DNA of 64,000 nucleotides from Myxococcales bacterium (GTDB lineage: Bacteria > Myxococcota_A > Polyangia > Haliangiales > Haliangiaceae), in the NCBI GenBank assembly GCA_028287135.1, contig JAQBQE010000019.1:124001-188000 (forward strand). Direction: 5' to 3'. A program made the translations under genes and the position numbers. Shown here piece by piece: positions 35,172-43,104 of the stretch. Numbering within the stretch: position 1 is the stretch's first letter; each line of letters starts with the position of its first letter. A model generated the notes under the pieces. That model worked only from the letters and a program-made list of their open reading frames with translations, did not search any database and was not told the DNA's origin.

Positions 35172-36332
35172 TCAGCCAGCGGCGGATCGGAGGATCACGC
35201 GCGTGATCTCCGCGGGTGCACCGACGCGCACCGGCGGCCCCCAGTAGCCCGCACCGCGGCTCACGTAGAGCTGGGTCCCGCCGATCTGATAGCGACCTGC
35301 GACCAGACCGCCCTGCTGCAACGAGACCAGGTAGTGCCAGGGCCAGACCTGCCCGCCATGCGTGTGCCCCGAGAGCTGGAGATCGACGTCCTGCTTGGCG
35401 GCGGCGTGGACCTGACGCGGTTGATGCGCGAGCAAGACGACCGCCCGCGCCGGATCGCGACCCGCGAGGGCGCGCCCCAGATCGGGACCGTGGCCGGGGA
35501 GGAACGAGCGACCACCATAATCGTCGATGCCGGCGAGATCGAACGTCCCACCCCCTCGGGTGATCGCCACGCGCTCGTTCCGCAGCACGCGAACGCCGAG
35601 CGAGGTGAAGTGAGCGATCCACGCATCCGCGCCCGAGTAGTACTCGTGATTGCCGGTCACGAAGAACACGCCGTGCGGAGCGCGCAACTTCGCGAACGGG
35701 GCGACACCTTCGCGGAGCTCGTCGACCGAGCCATCGACGAAGTCCCCGGTGAGGACGATCATGTCGGCGCCGATCGCGTTGGTCCGCTCGACCAGATCCT
35801 CGATGAACTCCGCACCGATCGTGCCGCCGACGTGGATGTCGGTGAGCTGGACGATCGTGAAGCCGTCGAGCGCGCGCGGCAGTCGCGCGAGCGTCACCGG
35901 GACATCGACGATCTCGGCGTCTGCGAGGACGCGGGTGACGCCGTAGCCGACGTGGCCGATGACGGCGACCGTGAGCGCGCCGCCGGTCAGCCGAGCGAGC
36001 GCCTGTCGGCGCGAGGGATCCATCGGTGGTCGGCGCAGCGCCTTGCGCCCGAGCCAGATCACGAGCGTGACGAGGTCGGTGACCAGCAACGCGGCGAACG
36101 TCAGTGCGAACAGTGCCCAGCCGAGGAACGCGGGCCACGCGAACGCGCCGGTCACCTTCGGTGCTCCACCCGGGCCGGTCGCCATCACCCAGGCCATCGG
36201 CAGGATCACGGCGATGACCGCGAGCGTGGCGGCGATCCGCGCCCGACCGCGGAGTCCCGTCCGCACGACGAGGCGGTGCCACACGTAGAACACGAGCAGC
36301 GCGAGGATCGCGAGACGCAGAACGACAGCCAT
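35172..36332 (-). CDS. Membrane-anchored metallophosphoesterase
   Basis: A 386-residue protein with N-terminal hydrophobic helices (LRLAILALLVFYVWHRLV; AALAVIAVILPMAWVM; FALTFAALLVTDLVTLVI) and another near residue 125. A calcineurin-like domain follows: LTDIHVGG, LTGDFVDG, FVTGNHEYY, LLAHQPRQV and LSGHTHGGQVWP. These are the metal-binding blocks of YkuE/YaeI-type enzymes. The substrate is unknown; related proteins hydrolyse UDP-diacylglucosamine or phosphoesters. The protein probably sits on the inner membrane with its catalytic domain outward. Confidence 0.87.
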   Translation of the reverse strand: MAVVLRLAILALLVFYVWHRLVVRTGLRGRARIAATLAVIAVILPMAWVMATGPGGAPKVTGAFAWPAFLGWALFALTFAALLVTDLVTLVIWLGRKALRRPPMDPSRRQALARLTGGALTVAVIGHVGYGVTRVLADAEIVDVPVTLARLPRALDGFTIVQLTDIHVGGTIGAEFIEDLVERTNAIGADMIVLTGDFVDGSVDELREGVAPFAKLRAPHGVFFVTGNHEYYSGADAWIAHFTSLGVRVLRNERVAITRGGGTFDLAGIDDYGGRSFLPGHGPDLGRALAGRDPARAVVLLAHQPRQVHAAAKQDVDLQLSGHTHGGQVWPWHYLVSLQQGGLVAGRYQIGGTQLYVSRGAGYWGPPVRVGAPAEITRVILRSAAG

Positions 36333-36383
36333 CGCTCAGGATGGTCCAGATTCAGGGACCCGCCAACCCGCGCGGACCGCTGA

Positions 36384-36890
36384 TCAGCGCGGGCGCTCGA
36401 GCCAGCCCTGCGTGCAGGCGAACATCATCGGCATCCCCTTCTCGATCTCCCCGATGATGCCGCGCTCGACCTTTCCCGACAGCAGCGGGATCCCGACGCT
36501 GACGTTGCCCGAGTAGCGGCGCCGGATCTGGCCCTCGCCGACCTGCGCGAGCTCGTAGGCCGCTGCGATCTGCACGCGCCCCCCGGCGAGCTGCGGCGCG
36601 ACGATGAGGTCGATCGCGTCGTCGGCCTTTCGCCACGTCATCGTCTCGAGGTAGCGCAGCTTGCCGCCCGTCACGAACGGCTTGACGTAGCCCGGCAGAG
36701 GCTTGAGCGAGGTCACCGTCCAGGTCGTCGTGCGCACCTTGTCGTCATCGACGTTCTCGGTCATCACGCGCTCACCGAGCTCGGCGACCTTGTCCTGGGT
36801 CGCGAGATGATCGGGATCGAAGTAGGCCTCGAGGACGGTGCGCACGGAGGGAGCCCGGAACACATGCTCGTAGCTGAAGGCAGTCGTCAC
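36384..36890 (-). CDS. DUF2505 (SRPBCC-fold) protein
   Basis: A 168-residue soluble protein with a typical DUF2505 start (FSYEHVFRAPSVRTVLEAYFDPDHL) and a beta-sheet core (LRYLETMTWRKADDAIDLIV; IRRRYSGNVSVGIPLLSGKVER). The SRPBCC fold suggests a hydrophobic ligand pocket, not identified. Start is GTG. Its start codon lies only 15 nt from that of metX, transcribed the other way. Confidence 0.85.
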   Translation of the reverse strand: MTTAFSYEHVFRAPSVRTVLEAYFDPDHLATQDKVAELGERVMTENVDDDKVRTTTWTVTSLKPLPGYVKPFVTGGKLRYLETMTWRKADDAIDLIVAPQLAGGRVQIAAAYELAQVGEGQIRRRYSGNVSVGIPLLSGKVERGIIGEIEKGMPMMFACTQGWLERPR

Positions 36891-36905
36891 GCGTCATGTC
36901 GTACA

Positions 36906-38021
36906 ATGGCGGCGGTGCCACCGCAGCTCCTCGACGCCACGTTCCTCTCCGAGCCCCCGAAATCACTGCACCTCGACCAGGGATTTCGGTTCCAGCACGG
37001 TCAGGTGATCGCGCCGTTCGACATCGTCTACGAGACGTTCGGTGAGCTCGACGCGGCGAAGTCCAACGCGATCCTCGTCTGCCACGCGCTGTCACCGGGT
37101 GCCCACGCCGCGGGCAAGTACACCCCCGAGGACGCCAAGGCCGGCTGGTGGGACGGGCTGATCGGCTACGGTAAGGGCATCGACCTCCGCGACTACTTCG
37201 TCATCTGTGTGAACTTTCCCGGCTCGCCGTGGGGCACCACCGCGCCGCGCTCGATCGATCCGGCGACCGGCACGCCCTACGGCTCGCGCTACCCGTGGGT
37301 CACCGTCGAGGACATGATCGAGTCACAGCGGATCGTCGCTGACCACCTCGGGATCTCGCGGTTCAAGGCGGTGGTCGGCAGCTCGCTCGGCGGCATGGAG
37401 GTCCTGATGTGGGCCGCGCTGCATCCCGAGCGCGTCGGCGCCGTGATCACGCTCGCCGCCTCGGCGTCGGTCGCGGTGGCCAGCGTGGCGTGGCACCTGA
37501 TCGGCCGCAAGATGATCCAGAGCGACCCGGCGTTCAAGGGCGGCGATTACTACGGCAGCACCGATTCGCTGCGCGGTCTCCAGCTCGCGCGCATGGTCGG
37601 CCACATGACGTACCTCTCGAACGAGGCGCTCGAGAGCAAGTTCGGGCGTCGTCGCCGAGGAGGAACGCGGCAGTTCGAGGTCGACTCGTACCTCGAGCAC
37701 CAGGCGCAGAAGTTCGCGGCCGCGTACGACGCGAACTCGTACATCCGCGTCCAGGCGGCCATGGACGAGATGGATCTCGAGGAGCAGTTCGGCTCGCTGG
37801 CCAATGCGTTCAAGAACCTGAAGTCGCGGGCGCTGCTGATCTCGTTCGACACCGACTGGCTGTTCCCGACGTCGGAGGTGATCCGGGTGCACGCCGCGAT
37901 GCAGGGCGCCGGCGTCGATGCGACGCACCTCGATCTGCAGACCCCCAACGGGCACGACGCCTTCCTCGTCGACTACGACCTGATCACGCCGCCGATCCGC
38001 GACTTCCTGCGCTCGCTGTAG
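36906..38021 (+). CDS. metX: Homoserine O-acetyltransferase
   Basis: A 371-residue alpha/beta-hydrolase-fold enzyme of the MetX family. It shows the block FDIVYETFGELDAAKSNAIL, CHALSPGAHAAG, and the nucleophile elbow GSSLGG (Ser160). The triad is completed by Asp317 (DTDWLFP) and His350 (GHDAF). It makes O-acetyl- (or O-succinyl-) homoserine from homoserine in methionine synthesis; the acyl donor is not settled by sequence alone. The ATG at 36906 is preferred because the next downstream residues fit the family. Its stop abuts the stop of the convergent Rieske gene. Confidence 0.94.
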   Translation: MAAVPPQLLDATFLSEPPKSLHLDQGFRFQHGQVIAPFDIVYETFGELDAAKSNAILVCHALSPGAHAAGKYTPEDAKAGWWDGLIGYGKGIDLRDYFVICVNFPGSPWGTTAPRSIDPATGTPYGSRYPWVTVEDMIESQRIVADHLGISRFKAVVGSSLGGMEVLMWAALHPERVGAVITLAASASVAVASVAWHLIGRKMIQSDPAFKGGDYYGSTDSLRGLQLARMVGHMTYLSNEALESKFGRRRRGGTRQFEVDSYLEHQAQKFAAAYDANSYIRVQAAMDEMDLEEQFGSLANAFKNLKSRALLISFDTDWLFPTSEVIRVHAAMQGAGVDATHLDLQTPNGHDAFLVDYDLITPPIRDFLRSL

Positions 38022-38339
38022 CTACAGCAGATCGACCCAGACCTCGGTTCCGACCACGGTCACCCGGTACCTCCGCAGCGCGATGCCCGGCATGTGGTCG
38101 CACCGCCCGGTGTCGAGATCGAAGTGATAGCCGTGGACGCGGCACACCAGATCCCGGTCGCGGAGGACGCCGTAATCGACGAGCGACACGTCGTCGTGCG
38201 GGCAGACCCCGGGGAACGCGATCAGAACACCGTCGAGCCGGGTGACCATCACCGGCCAGGTCACGCCCGTCACCAGGAAGCCGCGCAGCTCGTGGTCGAC
38301 GATCTCGCTCAGCTCGCAGACCCGGACTCGAAGCGCCAT
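38022..38339 (-). CDS. Rieske [2Fe-2S] domain protein
   Basis: A 105-residue single-domain Rieske protein. The cluster motifs are CPHDDVSL (Cys and His) and CRVHGYHFD (Cys and His), at the usual spacing of about 18 residues, with a Gly-rich loop (DTGRCDHMPG). Such stand-alone Rieske proteins act as ferredoxin-like electron carriers for oxygenases. No oxygenase lies beside it, so the partner is unknown. The product has no signal peptide. Confidence 0.86.
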   Translation of the reverse strand: MALRVRVCELSEIVDHELRGFLVTGVTWPVMVTRLDGVLIAFPGVCPHDDVSLVDYGVLRDRDLVCRVHGYHFDLDTGRCDHMPGIALRRYRVTVVGTEVWVDLL

Positions 38340-38359
38340 CGGCTACGCGCCCCGGGTGC

Positions 38360-39454
38360 TCAGACGACCAGCGCGATCACGAGGTTCACGAGCGTCACCA
38401 GCGCGATGATCGCTGCGAGCACCAGCCACCGCCGGGAATCGGCCTTCGGCGGCGCCACCGGCACAGCGATCTGGACGGGCATCGTTCCCGCCATGCTCGC
38501 GGCCGGGCTGGTCTGGAACGGAGTGACCGTCGGCGTCTTCGCCGCGCGCGGAGCGAGGATCGGAATCCCGGCGACCGGCGTGTTGAGCCGGTACGCGTTG
38601 CGCGGCTCGAGTGCGGTGCGCAGACCGGCCCGCAGCTCCTCGATCGTCTGGGTCCGCCGCTCGGGATCGCGCGACAGCGCGCGATCGATCAGGTCGACGA
38701 ACGCGGGGTTTGCGTCCGCTCGCAGCATGCCGATCGGGTACGGGCTCGCCGTCTGGATCAGCGCCAGCGTGTCCTCGATGGTGTCGGCACCGAACGCACG
38801 CTGCTGGGTCGCCATCTCGTAGAGGATCGCGCCCATCGCCCAGACATCGGTCGAGTTGCCGACCAGGTCGTTCTGCCCCGACGCTTGCTCCGGGGACATG
38901 TACGACGGCGTGCCGAGCATGCGGTAGACGCCGCTCAGCCGCCCGACACCGCGGAGCTTGGAGACGCCGAAGTCGAGCAGCTTCACGCGCTCGTCGCCCG
39001 AGTCATCGATCGAGATGAAGATGTTCTCGGGCTTGAGATCCCGGTGGGTGATGCCGTTGCGGTGGGCGAGCGCGATCGCCGACATCGTCTGATCGCCGAT
39101 CCGCGCGATCGCCTCCCACGGCAGCGGCCCCCGCTGCAGGCGAACCTGGAGCGCAGCACCGTGGAGGAACTCGAGGACCATGCACGGCGTGCCGTCGGGG
39201 AGCTCGACCCAGTCGGAGATATCGATCACGTTGGGGTGGCGGAGGCCTCCGATCAGCTCGGCCTCGCGCTGGAACCGCTGCACGGCCTCCTCGTTGTGCG
39301 CGAGCATCGGCAGCAAGCTCTTGAGCGCGAACGAGCGCATCAGCTTGATGTGCTGGGCCTCGTAGATCGCCGACATCCCGCCCTCGGCGAGCTTGCGGAT
39401 GATCCGGTACCGATCCGCCACCACCGTATCGACCAGGGGATCGTCCTCGACCAC
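38360..39454 (-). CDS. Eukaryotic-type Ser/Thr protein kinase with tail anchor
   Basis: A 364-residue kinase. Kinase subdomains: YRIIRKLAEGGMSAIYEA (glycine loop), FALKSL (Lys), HRDLKPENIFIS (catalytic loop), LLDFGVSKL (DFG), GTPSYMSPEQASG and DVWAMGAILYEM. A Pro/Ala linker and a C-terminal membrane helix (WLVLAAIIALVTLVNLVIALVV) make a tail-anchored topology with the kinase in the cytoplasm. Myxobacteria carry hundreds of such kinases. No sensory ectodomain is present, and the substrate is unknown. Confidence 0.92.
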   Translation of the reverse strand: MVEDDPLVDTVVADRYRIIRKLAEGGMSAIYEAQHIKLMRSFALKSLLPMLAHNEEAVQRFQREAELIGGLRHPNVIDISDWVELPDGTPCMVLEFLHGAALQVRLQRGPLPWEAIARIGDQTMSAIALAHRNGITHRDLKPENIFISIDDSGDERVKLLDFGVSKLRGVGRLSGVYRMLGTPSYMSPEQASGQNDLVGNSTDVWAMGAILYEMATQQRAFGADTIEDTLALIQTASPYPIGMLRADANPAFVDLIDRALSRDPERRTQTIEELRAGLRTALEPRNAYRLNTPVAGIPILAPRAAKTPTVTPFQTSPAASMAGTMPVQIAVPVAPPKADSRRWLVLAAIIALVTLVNLVIALVV

Positions 39455-39484
39455 TACCTGCCTAGCTTACGACGAAACGCACCC

Positions 39485-39715
39485 TCATCGGACCTCTGCC
39501 GCCACCGCGATCAGCTGTTCACGTAGCCAGCGGTGGGCCGCGTCCTGGTGGGTTCGCTCGTGCCACGCGAGGGCGATCTGGAACTTCGGGATCGCGAGGG
39601 GGGGTGGAGCACACACCAGACCGAGCGTGTCGGAGAACATCGCGGCGACCCGGCTCGCGAGGGTGGCGACCAGATCCGAGCCCGCGATGACGTACGGCAC
39701 GACGAGAACGAGCTG
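39485..39715 (-). pseudogene. LysR-family regulator, C-terminal remnant
   Basis: The reverse frame gives QLVLVVPYVIAGSDLVATL and then ALAWHERTHQDAAHRWLREQ, the last part of a LysR substrate-binding domain ending in a normal stop. The helix-turn-helix domain and most of the effector domain are missing. The coding frame breaks at the junction near 39713, where the remnant of the divergent NmrA-type gene begins. I infer a deletion, not a short gene: no start codon gives a complete protein. Confidence 0.7.
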
Positions 39716-39982
39716 TCGGGACCGCGCGACTACTCGGCCAGCGATGTCGCAGCAGCTCTGTCATCGATCACCGGCGCATCGGTCGCCGCACAGGGTGCGC
39801 CGCTCGAGGCGGTGGTCCCGACGTTCACGAGCTTCGGGATGTCGGCGGGCGTCGCCGAGCTGTATCGCGAGATGTACGCGGCGATTCCCGCCGGCAAGCT
39901 GGTGTGGGAAGGCGGCGCGGCACGCCAGGTGCGTGGCAGCGTCGAGCTCGAGGAGACGCTTCGCGGCCTGCTGAAGCGCTGA
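39710..39982 (+). pseudogene. NmrA-type NAD(P)-binding oxidoreductase, C-terminal remnant
   Basis: The forward frame from about 39710 (ELSGPRDYSASDVAAAL) continues with AAQGAPLEAVVPTFTSFGMS, AELYREMY and VELEETLRGLL. This is the last ~90 residues of an atypical short-chain dehydrogenase/NmrA-like protein, whose N-terminal NAD(P)-binding domain is gone. It meets the LysR remnant head-to-head at the junction. In other genomes such oxidoreductases are commonly divergent from a LysR regulator; here both 5' ends seem to have been lost together. Upstream in-frame sequence is antisense LysR. Confidence 0.7.
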
Positions 39983-40013
39983 CACCGCGCGCAAGACTTG
40001 CGAGACTGCACGC

Positions 40014-40673
40014 GTGCTTTGCGCGATCTTCGATCTCGATGGAACGCTGGTCGACTCGCTCGAGGACATCGCGAGCGCTCTCGATCGCGCCCTCGTCGAC
40101 CACGGGTTGCCGCGGCCGGCTCTCGAGACGGTGCGGACCTGGATCGGCGGTGGCGCGCGGAACCTCGTCGAGCACGCGATCACCGCATCGCAGGTCGATG
40201 CCTCGCGCGTCGACGGCGTGCTCGCGCGGTTTCGCGTCCACTACGCCGCCTCGCCGATCGTGAAGACCCGGCTGTATCCGGGGATCGATGCCGTGCTCGA
40301 GCAGTTCGTCGAGGCCGGCGTGCGACTCGCGGTGCTGACCAACAAGCCCCACGATCTGGCGGTCCGGATCTGCGGCCCGCTGCTCGCGCCGTGGCCGTTT
40401 GGCGCGATCGTTGGTCAGCGCGACGGCATCCCGATGAAGCCCGACCCACGCGCGGCACTCGCGATCGCTACCGATCTCGGCGTCGCTCCGGCGGACTGCG
40501 TGTTCATCGGTGATTCCGACGTCGACATCGCGACAGCGCATGCCGCCGGCATGCGGGCCGTCGGCGTGAGCTGGGGATTTCGCCCACGGGCCGAGCTCGA
40601 GCGCGCGCGCCCGTCGCTCATCCTCGATGAGCCGATCGGCCTCACCCGCCTCCTCCCTCCCACCCCTCCCTGA
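40014..40673 (+). CDS. gph: Phosphoglycolate phosphatase (HAD family)
   Basis: A 219-residue HAD hydrolase with FDLDGTLVDS (D7/D9 of the nucleophile motif), LAVLTNKP (motif II), KPDPRAAL (motif III Lys) and CVFIGDSDVDIATAHAAGM (motif IV). The length and the NKPHDLA signature match Gph, which removes phosphate from 2-phosphoglycolate. Other small phosphate esters are possible. Start is GTG 40014. Its stop abuts the stop of the convergent gene at 40674. Confidence 0.85.
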   Translation: MLCAIFDLDGTLVDSLEDIASALDRALVDHGLPRPALETVRTWIGGGARNLVEHAITASQVDASRVDGVLARFRVHYAASPIVKTRLYPGIDAVLEQFVEAGVRLAVLTNKPHDLAVRICGPLLAPWPFGAIVGQRDGIPMKPDPRAALAIATDLGVAPADCVFIGDSDVDIATAHAAGMRAVGVSWGFRPRAELERARPSLILDEPIGLTRLLPPTPP

Positions 40674-41024
40674 CTACGACTTCGGATTCGTCGCCTGATT
40701 CTCGGCCTGCGCGATGTCGCGGATCCGGCCGAGCTGGTGGTCCAGCATGCGCGCCATCTTTTCGACCGCGGCGTCGAGCGCGACCTCGAGGTCCGACGCG
40801 TGATGCTTGACGGCGGTCGCCCCATGGCCCTCCACGCGCACCTCGACGGTGCACCGGATGTCATCACCACCGCGCTTGGGGCCGTTCTCGTCGGCGAAGT
40901 GAACCTCGACGCTGGTGATCCGCTCGCGGAACCGCTCCAGACCGCCCTCCACGGCGGTGGTCACGATCTCGGTCAACTTGTCGCTTCCCTTGATGTTGTC
41001 GTCATGACGAACGAGGACTTGCAT
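40674..41024 (-). CDS. HPF/RaiA-like ribosome-associated protein
   Basis: A 116-residue protein with the S30EA/HPF beta-alpha-beta layout: MQVLVRHDDNIKGSDKLTEI, VEGGLERFRERITSVEVHF, RCTVEVRVEGHGATAVKH and ALDAAVEKMARMLDHQLG. HPF/RaiA proteins bind the ribosome decoding centre and cause hibernation or stationary-phase inactivation. It lacks the long C-terminal dimer domain, so it is the short form. I chose the ATG at 41024 since the fold begins there; the frame is open upstream to 41096 and would overlap the divergent lipoprotein's 5' region. Confidence 0.82.
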   Translation of the reverse strand: MQVLVRHDDNIKGSDKLTEIVTTAVEGGLERFRERITSVEVHFADENGPKRGGDDIRCTVEVRVEGHGATAVKHHASDLEVALDAAVEKMARMLDHQLGRIRDIAQAENQATNPKS

Positions 41025-41125
41025 CCCTGGATGGTATGCGAAGTACGTACCAGGCGCAGCGTACGGAGTTCCCCCAGCACACGTAACCGTTGACAAGGAT
41101 TGGGCTCGCCAGCATCCTCCGCGAC

Positions 41126-41698
41126 ATGCTGTCGACGCTGTCCCGCACGATCTGCCTCCTGCTCGTCACCACTCCCCTGATCGTCGCGTGTGATAAGGGC
41201 CCGACCGGCTCGACGGCGGCCCCGGCGGTGGCGACCGCGGCGAAGACCACGGGAGCGCCGGCGACTGCCGCGACCCCGACGGCGCTCGAGGGTCAGAAGA
41301 TCGGCGCCGGCGTGACGCTCGCCGACAGCGTCGCGATCGACGCGATCCTCGCAGACCCGGTGGCCTTCAAGGGCAAGACCGTTCGCGTCGAAGGCATGAT
41401 CACGGACGTCTGCCCGAAGCGCGGCTGCTGGATGGAGCTCGCCGGCAGTGGTCCGGGACAGAAGCTCCGGTTCAAGGTCACCGACGGCGAGATGGTGTTC
41501 CCGATGGACGCCAAGGGCACGCGCGCCGTCGCGCAAGGCGAGGTCTCGGTTCGCGAGCTGACGCTCGAGCAGAGCAAGGCCCACGCCGAGTACCAGGCCA
41601 AGGAATACGGTATCGCGTACGACCCGGCGAGCATCACGAAGCCGACGAGCATCGTCCAGATCGACGGCACCGGCGTCGTGCTCCTCGCCAAGAAGTAG
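41126..41698 (+). CDS. DUF4920 lipoprotein
   Basis: A 190-residue lipoprotein (CLLLVTTPLIVAC lipobox) with an Ala/Thr linker and the DUF4920 domain: FKGKTVRVEGMITDVCPKRGCWMELAG, MVFPMDAKGTRAVAQG, and a terminal IVQIDGTGV. The VCPKxGCWM motif resembles a metal- or redox-related site (two Cys). The function is unknown. It lies 3 nt upstream of the PepSY gene, so the two are co-transcribed and may act together in the periplasm. Confidence 0.85.
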   Translation: MLSTLSRTICLLLVTTPLIVACDKGPTGSTAAPAVATAAKTTGAPATAATPTALEGQKIGAGVTLADSVAIDAILADPVAFKGKTVRVEGMITDVCPKRGCWMELAGSGPGQKLRFKVTDGEMVFPMDAKGTRAVAQGEVSVRELTLEQSKAHAEYQAKEYGIAYDPASITKPTSIVQIDGTGVVLLAKK

Positions 41699-41701
41699 CT
41701 C

Positions 41702-42262
41702 GTGCGGTGGCGGAAGCTGTTCCGCGCGGTGCACCGTGACCTCGGGTACGTCGCTGTCTCGTTGACGATCGCGTACGCGCTCTCCGGGATCGCCGTCAAT
41801 CACATCGAGGACTGGAACCCGAACTACGCGTTCGACGAGCGCAGCGTCGACATCGGTCCGCTGCCCGCGGGCTCGCTCGGCGAGCACGAAGCGTTCGTGG
41901 TCGCGAAGCTCGGGCTCGATCCCAGCGGCGTACGCGGTCACTTCCAGGAGACGGTGACGGATCTCCGGGTGTTCCTGACCGATGGGCAGGAAGCTCGCGT
42001 CGACATCCGCACCGGTCGGGGCTCGCTCAAGACGCTGTCGAAACGCACGGTGTTCTTCGAGGTCAACGCGCTCCACCTCAACAACCTCAAGGGGATCTGG
42101 ACCTACGTCGCCGATCTGTTCGCGCTCGCGCTGATGATCCTCGCGATCACCGGGATGACGATGATGAAGGGTGATCGCGGGCTCGCCGGGCGCGGCAAGT
42201 GGTTCGTCGGCGGCGGGCTGCTGATCCCGATCGCGTTCGTGATCTACCTGTACCGCACCTAG
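41702..42262 (+). CDS. PepSY-associated membrane protein
   Basis: A 186-residue protein of the PepSY-associated TM helix family. It has an N-terminal helix (VAVSLTIAYALSGIAVNHIED), a periplasmic beta-rich part, two more helices (ALALMILAITGMTMM; GGLLIPIAFVIYLYRT) and a conserved helix HLNNLKGIWTYVADLFA. Such proteins are linked to iron reduction or redox transfer in the inner membrane (established only for relatives). Starts with GTG. Its stop codon is interleaved with the DUF3108 gene's stop as CTAG. Confidence 0.85.
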   Translation: MRWRKLFRAVHRDLGYVAVSLTIAYALSGIAVNHIEDWNPNYAFDERSVDIGPLPAGSLGEHEAFVVAKLGLDPSGVRGHFQETVTDLRVFLTDGQEARVDIRTGRGSLKTLSKRTVFFEVNALHLNNLKGIWTYVADLFALALMILAITGMTMMKGDRGLAGRGKWFVGGGLLIPIAFVIYLYRT

Positions 42263-42990
42263 TCGAGCTGGCCGGTCGTCTCGACCAGCTCCGCCGACAC
42301 CCGGTCGCTGCCCTCCTCGACGACGAACCGCAGTGGCGTGCGATCGCGATTGGCCGCGAGCCAGACCGAGAGATCGATGGTCACGCTGTGATCGCTCGCC
42401 CGCACGACCGCGTCGATCCGCAGCGCGTGGTGGCCGAGCGCCTCGTCGCGGACCGGCGGGAACACATCGAGCCGGTACAGCTCGCCGCCATGGATCAGCC
42501 ACAGATAGCCCTGGGTCGGTGTCCCTTGCGACCACGTGCGCACGACGCCGAGCGCGCTGGCGAGCGTGTGCAGCGGCTGACCATCGGGCGTGCGCCGCGG
42601 CGTGACACCGCGCAGCGTGAATGACGTCGCTCCGAGCGCGGCCTCCACGCGCCGGGTCTCGCCATCGCGGGTCAGCACCTCGGTGACCGTGCGCGCGCGC
42701 CCCTGCTCGATCGCGGTCGCGAGCTGGTAGCTGACGGAGGCGAGCGCGCTCGCGAGCGTCCCGGTGCGGAACGTGATCCGAGCGTCGTCGATCCCCGCGA
42801 TCAGCTCCGCGTGACCGACGGCCATCCCCTGCCAGAACACGTCCCACGCCATCTGCTCGCCCGGCGTATGCTGCACGTCGAGCGCAGCCAGGATCTGAGG
42901 CGGTGCGTCGACCGCCGGGCTCGTGGCGCCCCCGTGCCGGGTGCACCCGATGGCCAGCCCGATCGCGAGCAGGGCAAACCGCATCATCAC
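42259..42990 (-). CDS. DUF3108 lipoprotein
   Basis: A 243-residue lipoprotein (ALLAIGLAIGCTRHGG) with a DUF3108-type beta-rich body: GEQMAWDVFWQGMAVGHAEL, DARITFRTGTLASALASV, EVLTRDGETRRVEAAL, and a basic end RTPLRFVVEEGSDRVSAELV. DUF3108 proteins are periplasmic and probably bind or transfer hydrophobic molecules; the role is unproven. It ends in a CTAG shared with the PepSY gene. Confidence 0.8.
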   Translation of the reverse strand: MMMRFALLAIGLAIGCTRHGGATSPAVDAPPQILAALDVQHTPGEQMAWDVFWQGMAVGHAELIAGIDDARITFRTGTLASALASVSYQLATAIEQGRARTVTEVLTRDGETRRVEAALGATSFTLRGVTPRRTPDGQPLHTLASALGVVRTWSQGTPTQGYLWLIHGGELYRLDVFPPVRDEALGHHALRIDAVVRASDHSVTIDLSVWLAANRDRTPLRFVVEEGSDRVSAELVETTGQLD

Positions 42991-43104
42991 CAGGCTAACG
43001 CGCGACCGTCGCGATCGTGTTCAGCCGGCCAGAGTGTGCCGGTTCTCGCCACCGTCCACCGTTCGTACTTGAGCGGCCTACCATCGGTCGCATACGGTGC
43101 TCGG

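Noticed and set aside
32557..35247. 896-codon forward open frame
   Set aside because: Shadow of the M3 peptidase gene on the reverse strand; no motif, typical of GC-rich antisense frames.
32848..36282. 1,144-codon reverse frame spanning the M3 peptidase and beyond
   Set aside because: Upstream of 35070 it crosses the metallophosphoesterase gene in a different frame; the signal peptide at 35070 marks the real start.
36891..36905. SAM riboswitch upstream of metX
   Set aside because: Only 15 nt separate the divergent start codons; there is no room for the structure and no conserved core.
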